From an uncultured Oscillospiraceae bacterium (GTDB taxonomy: Bacteria > Bacillota > Clostridia > Oscillospirales > Oscillospiraceae): DNA of 36,246 nucleotides. The stretch is from the NCBI GenBank assembly GCA_934567355.1, contig CAKTJC010000029.1, positions 1 to 36,246 on the forward strand, read 5' to 3'. Below are positions 32,893 through 36,246 of the stretch, one piece after another. How positions within the stretch are numbered: the stretch's first letter is position 1; the number at the start of each line of letters is the position of its first letter. Both the position numbers and the translations under genes were made by a program. Under the pieces are notes generated by a model. The model saw only the letters and a list, made by a program, of their open reading frames with translations. It was not told the origin of the DNA and did not search any database.

Positions 32893-33897
32893 TCACTGCA
32901 CGCAGGCGGCGAACCCCGGCGTCTGGGTGACGGCAAGCGCCTCATCCACCCACATGGCCTGCACGCCGCATTTTTCCGCCAGCGCTCTCCCTTCCTCCAG
33001 GGGCAGGAGGAACAGCGCGGTGGAGAGACAGTCCGCCAGGCCGGAGTCGGCGGCCAGAACGCTGACGCTGCGCCAGTAGGCGGCGGGCATCAGGGTACCC
33101 GGGTCGATGATGTGGTGGTAGCGTTTGCCGTCCACGGTGTAGCTGCGCTGATAGTCCCCGCTGGTCACCAGGCTCTGACCGGTGAGGGCGACGACACACA
33201 GGTAGTCCGCCCCGCCTTCGGGGGATTGAACAGCCACGTTCCAGCTGCCGCCGTCCGGCTTGGTTCCCCGGGTGCATACGTTGCCGCCCAGGTTCAGCAT
33301 GTAGCCCTCCGGCAGCTGCTCCGCCACCCGCTGTGCCGCCCAGCCCTTGGCGATGGCGCCCACATCCAGGCGCTGCGCCGGGTCGGAAAGATACACCGTC
33401 CCGTTTTCCTCGTCGATGTGCACCGTGTCGAAGGATGTATGCCGCGCCGCCTCTTCCAGCGCCTCCCGCTCCGGCAGGGAGGCGTGGGACGGGTCGGAGA
33501 GCCCCGCCTCCCGGGCGTCGTGCCACAGGGAGAGCACGCTGCCCATGGCAGCGTTTACCCGCCCGCCGGTGAGGTCGTATGCCGCCCGGCAGTCCTTCAG
33601 CAGCGCGATGACCGGCGCTTCTGCCTGCACCGGCTGCACCCCTGCATAGTCGTTGATCTGCTTCAGGCCGCCGGGACAGTCGCTGTAAATGTCAAAAAGC
33701 CGGTGATATTCCTGAAGCGCCCGGTGCGCCTGCTCTGCCCGCGCCTGAAAGGCGCTCTGGGTGGCCTCATAGCCCCGCAGGGTGGTGACGGTGTCAAATA
33801 CATCTGTAAAAACCGCCTCGTAAACCTGCTTCTGCGGCGCGCAGGCGGACAGGAGCAGCACCGGCAGGAGCAGAACAGCGGCAAATAATTTTTTCAT
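32893..33897 (-). CDS. apbE: FAD:protein FMN transferase ApbE (lipoprotein)
   Basis: Transfers FMN from FAD to Thr or Ser residues of flavoproteins, such as Rnf or Nqr subunits and extracellular electron-transfer proteins. The 334-residue protein has a signal peptide with lipobox LLSAC (Cys19), so it acts outside the membrane. Family motifs are DVGAIAKGWA, YMLNLGGN, HHIIDPGT and the Mg-binding region with ADSGLADCLSTALF. No target flavoprotein is in the window. ATG 33897 follows AAAAAGGGCG. Palindromic element copy B abuts this ribosome site directly (33914-34082), and the apparent promoter lies beyond the element, so the element forms almost the entire leader. Confidence 0.95.
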   Translation of the reverse strand: MKKLFAAVLLLPVLLLSACAPQKQVYEAVFTDVFDTVTTLRGYEATQSAFQARAEQAHRALQEYHRLFDIYSDCPGGLKQINDYAGVQPVQAEAPVIALLKDCRAAYDLTGGRVNAAMGSVLSLWHDAREAGLSDPSHASLPEREALEEAARHTSFDTVHIDEENGTVYLSDPAQRLDVGAIAKGWAAQRVAEQLPEGYMLNLGGNVCTRGTKPDGGSWNVAVQSPEGGADYLCVVALTGQSLVTSGDYQRSYTVDGKRYHHIIDPGTLMPAAYWRSVSVLAADSGLADCLSTALFLLPLEEGRALAEKCGVQAMWVDEALAVTQTPGFAACVQ

Positions 33898-33913
33898 AGT
33901 GGTCGCCCTTTTT

Positions 33914-34082
33914 TTAAGGAACCTCTGAATAAATCGTCTTCGGCTGGGCAGCGAATCTTTTGCCCCACCCGTGCAGTTCTGAAAGTGGGAAATACAAAAA
34001 GTATTCCGGTGCTTTCAGAACTTTCGGCTGAAACAAAATCTTCTGCCGCCAGCTCTTGCCGATTTAATCAGAGCTCCCTCAA
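33914..34082 (-). repeat. 169-bp palindromic element, copy B (MITE-like or leader RNA)
   Basis: Exactly as long as copy A (20659-20827) and, as its reverse complement, different at about 12 of 169 positions by eye. On the minus strand it begins TTGAGGGAGCTCTGATTAAA at 34082 and ends CCTCTGAATAAA at the other side, with a central hairpin GTTCTGAAAG/CTTTCAGAAC. It begins at the last T of the apbE -10 hexamer and ends about 17 bases before the apbE start codon. No ORF inside. Confidence 0.88.
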
Positions 34083-34110
34083 TTTTACCAGCCATCCCGG
34101 CAAGTGTCAA
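34082..34110 (-). promoter_or_regulatory. Promoter of apbE, running into element copy B
   Basis: Minus strand: TTGACA (34110-34105), 17 bases, TAAAAT (34087-34082). The last T is shared with the first base of the repeat, in the same register as at 20659. The spacer sequence is unrelated to that of the other promoter. Confidence 0.85.
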
Positions 34111-34152
34111 TGTCCCGAAGTGCAAAGTGCCTGCCTTTTCCTGCTGCGGCGA

Positions 34153-34181
34153 TTGACAAGAAAACGGAAATGAATTATATT
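34153..34181 (+). promoter_or_regulatory. Promoter of the phosphoglucomutase gene
   Basis: TTGACA (34153-34158), 17 bases, TATATT (34176-34181). It is divergent from the apbE promoter. Confidence 0.8.
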
Positions 34182-34231
34182 ATAACCGCGTAAATCCAAA
34201 CAATATTCTGCTAAAGGATCGGTGAACATAG

Positions 34232-35914
34232 ATGTATATGGATGATTATAAGCGCTGGTGCGCGGCAAAGCTGGAGGATCCGGCGCTGACGGCGGAGCTG
34301 GAGGGCATCGCCGGGAACGAAGACGAAATCAAGGAGCGCTTTGCCATTGCGCTGAAATTCGGCACCGGCGGCCTGCGGGGCGTGCTGGGCGCGGGCAGCA
34401 ACCGCATGAATATCTATACCGTGCGTCAGGCCACCCAGGGGCTTGCCAACTGGGTAAAGACCCAGGGTGGCAGCCAGCTGGTTGCCATCTCCTTCGACAG
34501 CCGGATCAATTCCGATGTGTTTGCCCGGGAGGCCGCCTGTGTGCTTGCCGCCAACGGCATCCGGGTGCGCATTTATGATGCGCTGATGCCGGTGCCTGCG
34601 CTGTCCTTCGCCACGCGGTACTATCATGCCAATGCGGGCATTATGATCACCGCCTCCCATAACCCCGCCAAGTACAATGGCTACAAGGCCTACGGCCCTG
34701 ACGGCTGCCAGGTGACCGACCACGCCGCCGGCGTGATCTACGACGAAATTCAGAAAACCGACATTCTGGAAGGTGCAAAGCACATCCCCTTTGAGCAGGG
34801 AATTTCCTCTGGCATGATCGCTTATGTGGGCGACGACTGCAAAGAGGCGCTGTACGATTCCATCAAGGCCTGCGCCGTCCGCCCGGGTCTGTGCAAGACC
34901 GCCGGGCTGAAGCTGGTCTATTCCCCCTTGAACGGTTCCGGCCTGGTGCCGGTGACCCGGGTGCTCCATGACATCGGCATCAGCGACATCACCGTGGTGC
35001 CGGAGCAGGAAAAGCCCGACGGGCATTTCCCTACCTGCCCCTATCCCAACCCCGAAATTTTCGAGGCGCTGAAGCTGGGTCTGGCGCTTGCCGAAAAGAC
35101 CGGCGCGGATCTGATGCTGGCCACCGACCCGGATGCCGACCGCGTGGGCATCGCCGTGCGCTGCGAGGATGGACGCTATGAGCTGCTCACCGGCAACGAG
35201 GTGGGCGCGCTGCTGTTGGATTATATCTGCGCCGGGCGGATCGAGAAGGGCACCATGCCCGCCCAGCCCGTGGCGGTGAAATCCATCGTCTCCACCCCCC
35301 TGGCGGATGCCGTCGCGGCACACTACGGCGTGGAAATGCGCAATGTGCTCACCGGCTTTAAGTGGATCGGCGACCAGATCGCCCGCCTGGAGGCGGAAGG
35401 ACATGTGGAGCGCTTCATCTTCGGCTTTGAGGAGAGCTACGGCTACCTGGCCGGTCCTTACGTCCGGGACAAGGACGCCATCGTCAGCTCCATGCTGATC
35501 TGCGAAATGGCTGCCTACTATCGCTCTGTTGGCTCCTCCCTCCGGGCGCGGCTGGATGAAATTTACAGCAGCTACGGCAGATATTTGAATAAGACCGATT
35601 CTTTCGAATTCCCCGGCCTGAGCGGCATGGATAAGATGGCGGGCATCATGCAGTCCCTGCGCACGAACCCGCCCAAGGAAATTGCCGGTTACCGCGTAAA
35701 CACGGTGACCGACTACGAGCAGCCCGAAAAGACGGGACTTCCCGCCTCCAATGTGCTGCGCTTCACCCTGGATGGCGGCGCCTGCGTCATCGTCCGCCCC
35801 TCCGGCACCGAGCCGAAGATCAAGCTCTATTTCACCACCCTGGGCAAGACCCTGGAAGAAGCCCAGGCGCAGAAGGATGCCCTCGCCGCCGCTCTGGAGC
35901 CGATTCTGAAATAA
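34232..35914 (+). CDS. pgcA: Phospho-sugar mutase (alpha-phosphoglucomutase, PgcA-like)
   Basis: Interconverts glucose 1- and 6-phosphate (possibly also mannose phosphates), feeding glycogen, lipid and wall sugar synthesis. The 560-residue protein is of the Firmicute alpha-PGM type. Motifs in order: FGTGGLRG (43-50), the phosphoserine loop ITASHNP (Ser142), the Mg-binding DPDADR, sugar-binding GFEESYG and the phosphate-binding RPSGTEPK near the C-terminus. ATG 34232 was chosen, with a second ATG two codons on. The ribosome site AAAGGATCGGTG is moderate and rather far. It is a single gene ending at a GC-rich hairpin. Confidence 0.95.
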   Translation: MYMDDYKRWCAAKLEDPALTAELEGIAGNEDEIKERFAIALKFGTGGLRGVLGAGSNRMNIYTVRQATQGLANWVKTQGGSQLVAISFDSRINSDVFAREAACVLAANGIRVRIYDALMPVPALSFATRYYHANAGIMITASHNPAKYNGYKAYGPDGCQVTDHAAGVIYDEIQKTDILEGAKHIPFEQGISSGMIAYVGDDCKEALYDSIKACAVRPGLCKTAGLKLVYSPLNGSGLVPVTRVLHDIGISDITVVPEQEKPDGHFPTCPYPNPEIFEALKLGLALAEKTGADLMLATDPDADRVGIAVRCEDGRYELLTGNEVGALLLDYICAGRIEKGTMPAQPVAVKSIVSTPLADAVAAHYGVEMRNVLTGFKWIGDQIARLEAEGHVERFIFGFEESYGYLAGPYVRDKDAIVSSMLICEMAAYYRSVGSSLRARLDEIYSSYGRYLNKTDSFEFPGLSGMDKMAGIMQSLRTNPPKEIAGYRVNTVTDYEQPEKTGLPASNVLRFTLDGGACVIVRPSGTEPKIKLYFTTLGKTLEEAQAQKDALAAALEPILK

Positions 35915-35921
35915 CCCTCCC

Positions 35922-35970
35922 AAACCCCACATCCGCCGCCCCCCTTTGGGGACGGCTCGATGTGGGGTTT
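35922..35970 (+). terminator. Terminator of the phosphoglucomutase gene
   Basis: AAACCCCACATC (35922-35933) pairs perfectly with GATGTGGGGTTT (35959-35970), with further pairing inside the loop. It begins eight bases after the stop codon. Confidence 0.85.
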
Positions 35971-35981
35971 CCACGCCCCTT

Positions 35982-36062
35982 GGCTCCCCCTCTGGGGGCG
36001 CTGGCAGCCCAAAGGGCTGCCTGAGAGGGTGCCCCCGGTTGAATGGCACCAGCCCAAAGTCA
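35982..36062 (+). repeat. REP-like intergenic repeat, copy 2
   Basis: GGCTCCCCCTCTGGGGGCGC hairpin, then GGCAGCCC-AAA-GGGCTGCC (a perfect second stem), then the tail GTGCCCCCGGTTGAATGGCA followed by CCAGCCCAAAG. It aligns with 31667-31745. Confidence 0.65.
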
Positions 36063-36071
36063 CCCCCCCTC

Positions 36072-36092
36072 GGCTTCCCCCCGGGGGAAGCC
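36072..36092. repeat. Short perfect hairpin, possible REP fragment
   Basis: GGCTTCCCC and GGGGAAGCC form a near-perfect palindrome immediately after REP copy 2. CCTTGGCTTCC on its other strand looks like the entry end of the same repeat family. It may be a partial inverted third unit. The following 36093-36137 shows nothing else. Confidence 0.4.
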
Positions 36093-36137
36093 AAGGGAGT
36101 CCAAATTCTTAAGATTGAAATATTTTCCAAAAAATGC

Positions 36138-36166
36138 TTGCGTTATGGGCTGATTTATGGTATAAT
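36138..36166 (+). promoter_or_regulatory. Promoter of the gene at the window end
   Basis: TTGCGT (36138-36143), 17 bases, TATAAT (36161-36166), about 55 bases before the start codon at 36221. Confidence 0.75.
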
Positions 36167-36220
36167 ATCAAAAGATTGGTACAGAAACCGCTTTTTGCGT
36201 ATCAGAAGGAGGAACCAACC

Positions 36221-36246
36221 ATGACGAAAAAGAAGATTCTTGCCCT
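36221..36246 (+). CDS. Start of an unidentified gene (cut by the window end)
   Basis: ATG 36221 follows AGAAGGAGGAACC, a strong ribosome site, and a consensus promoter lies upstream. Only MTKKKILA is visible. The lysine-rich, then hydrophobic beginning would fit a signal peptide or lipoprotein signal, but eight codons do not allow an assignment. Confidence 0.7.

Noticed and set aside
32242..32896. Minus-strand frame opposite the lipoprotein gene.
   Set aside because: Arg/Pro-rich shadow sequence overlapping a clear lipoprotein gene and the terminator.

Overview
The window is a gene-dense, GC-rich stretch of what looks like a chromosome from an anaerobic, low-GC-lineage Firmicute with secondarily high GC, most likely a Clostridia/Oscillospiraceae-type gut bacterium. 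This is an inference from gene families and order: the CIRCE-controlled hrcA-grpE-dnaK-dnaJ operon, the YfmF/YfmH pair, a Mini-III RNase, an NfnAB-type transhydrogenase, a domain-permuted GH3 enzyme, D-lyxose isomerase, strong AGGAGG-type ribosome sites and sigma-A promoters with 17-base spacers. Almost everything is housekeeping. No CRISPR array, prophage, transposase or rRNA was seen.

Layout: 1-400 holds a cut tRNA-Leu(UAG) and a decayed partial second copy of it, both on the minus strand behind a strong promoter. 437-5332 is the class I heat-shock operon with two overlapping CIRCE operators. 5464-9386 (+) encodes the YfmF/YfmH M16 pair, Lgt and a dCMP deaminase. 9469-13731 (-) is a tightly overlapped unit ligA, heptaprenyl-synthase-component-I-like membrane protein, mrnC and a MocR regulator. 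14034-15053 is a visibly AT-richer zinc-ribbon membrane protein that looks acquired. It is followed by a diverged repeat element and tRNA-Gly(CCC). 15683-18174 (+) is a YabE-like G5/3D protein, rsmA and a YjjG-type HAD phosphatase. 18277-20527 (-) is nfnA-nfnB, divergent from a CysE-like acetyltransferase. 21570-25187 has divergent aroF and GH3. 25377-27909 is rpsO-pnp with structured leaders. 27962-36246 contains a small acidic protein, uppP, aldose epimerase, thiN, D-lyxose isomerase, a lipoprotein, apbE, a phosphoglucomutase and the first codons of another gene.

The most interesting unexplained structure is a family of 169-bp elements with 23-bp terminal inverted repeats that are almost full-length palindromes. 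Two near-identical copies (20659-20827 and 33914-34082, opposite strands), a short tandem remnant (20824-20895) and a diverged, enlarged relative (15123-15343) lie in 36 kb. The two good copies are both in the 5' leader of a gene, in the same orientation relative to that gene. Each begins exactly at the last base of the -10 hexamer of a TTGACA-17-TAWAAT promoter whose other sequence is unrelated. They are therefore either MITEs with an AT-rich target preference that hit promoters, or mobile leader RNAs. A second repeat family, REP-like hairpins, occurs at 31667-31745 and 35982-36092.

Other points worth checking are the double CIRCE, a LigA lacking the usual motif-IV lysine, a 3D domain without two of its aspartates, the permuted GH3, and folded leaders upstream of rpsO and pnp. 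All coordinates, motif matches and repeat comparisons were done by eye. No database search or folding calculation was run.
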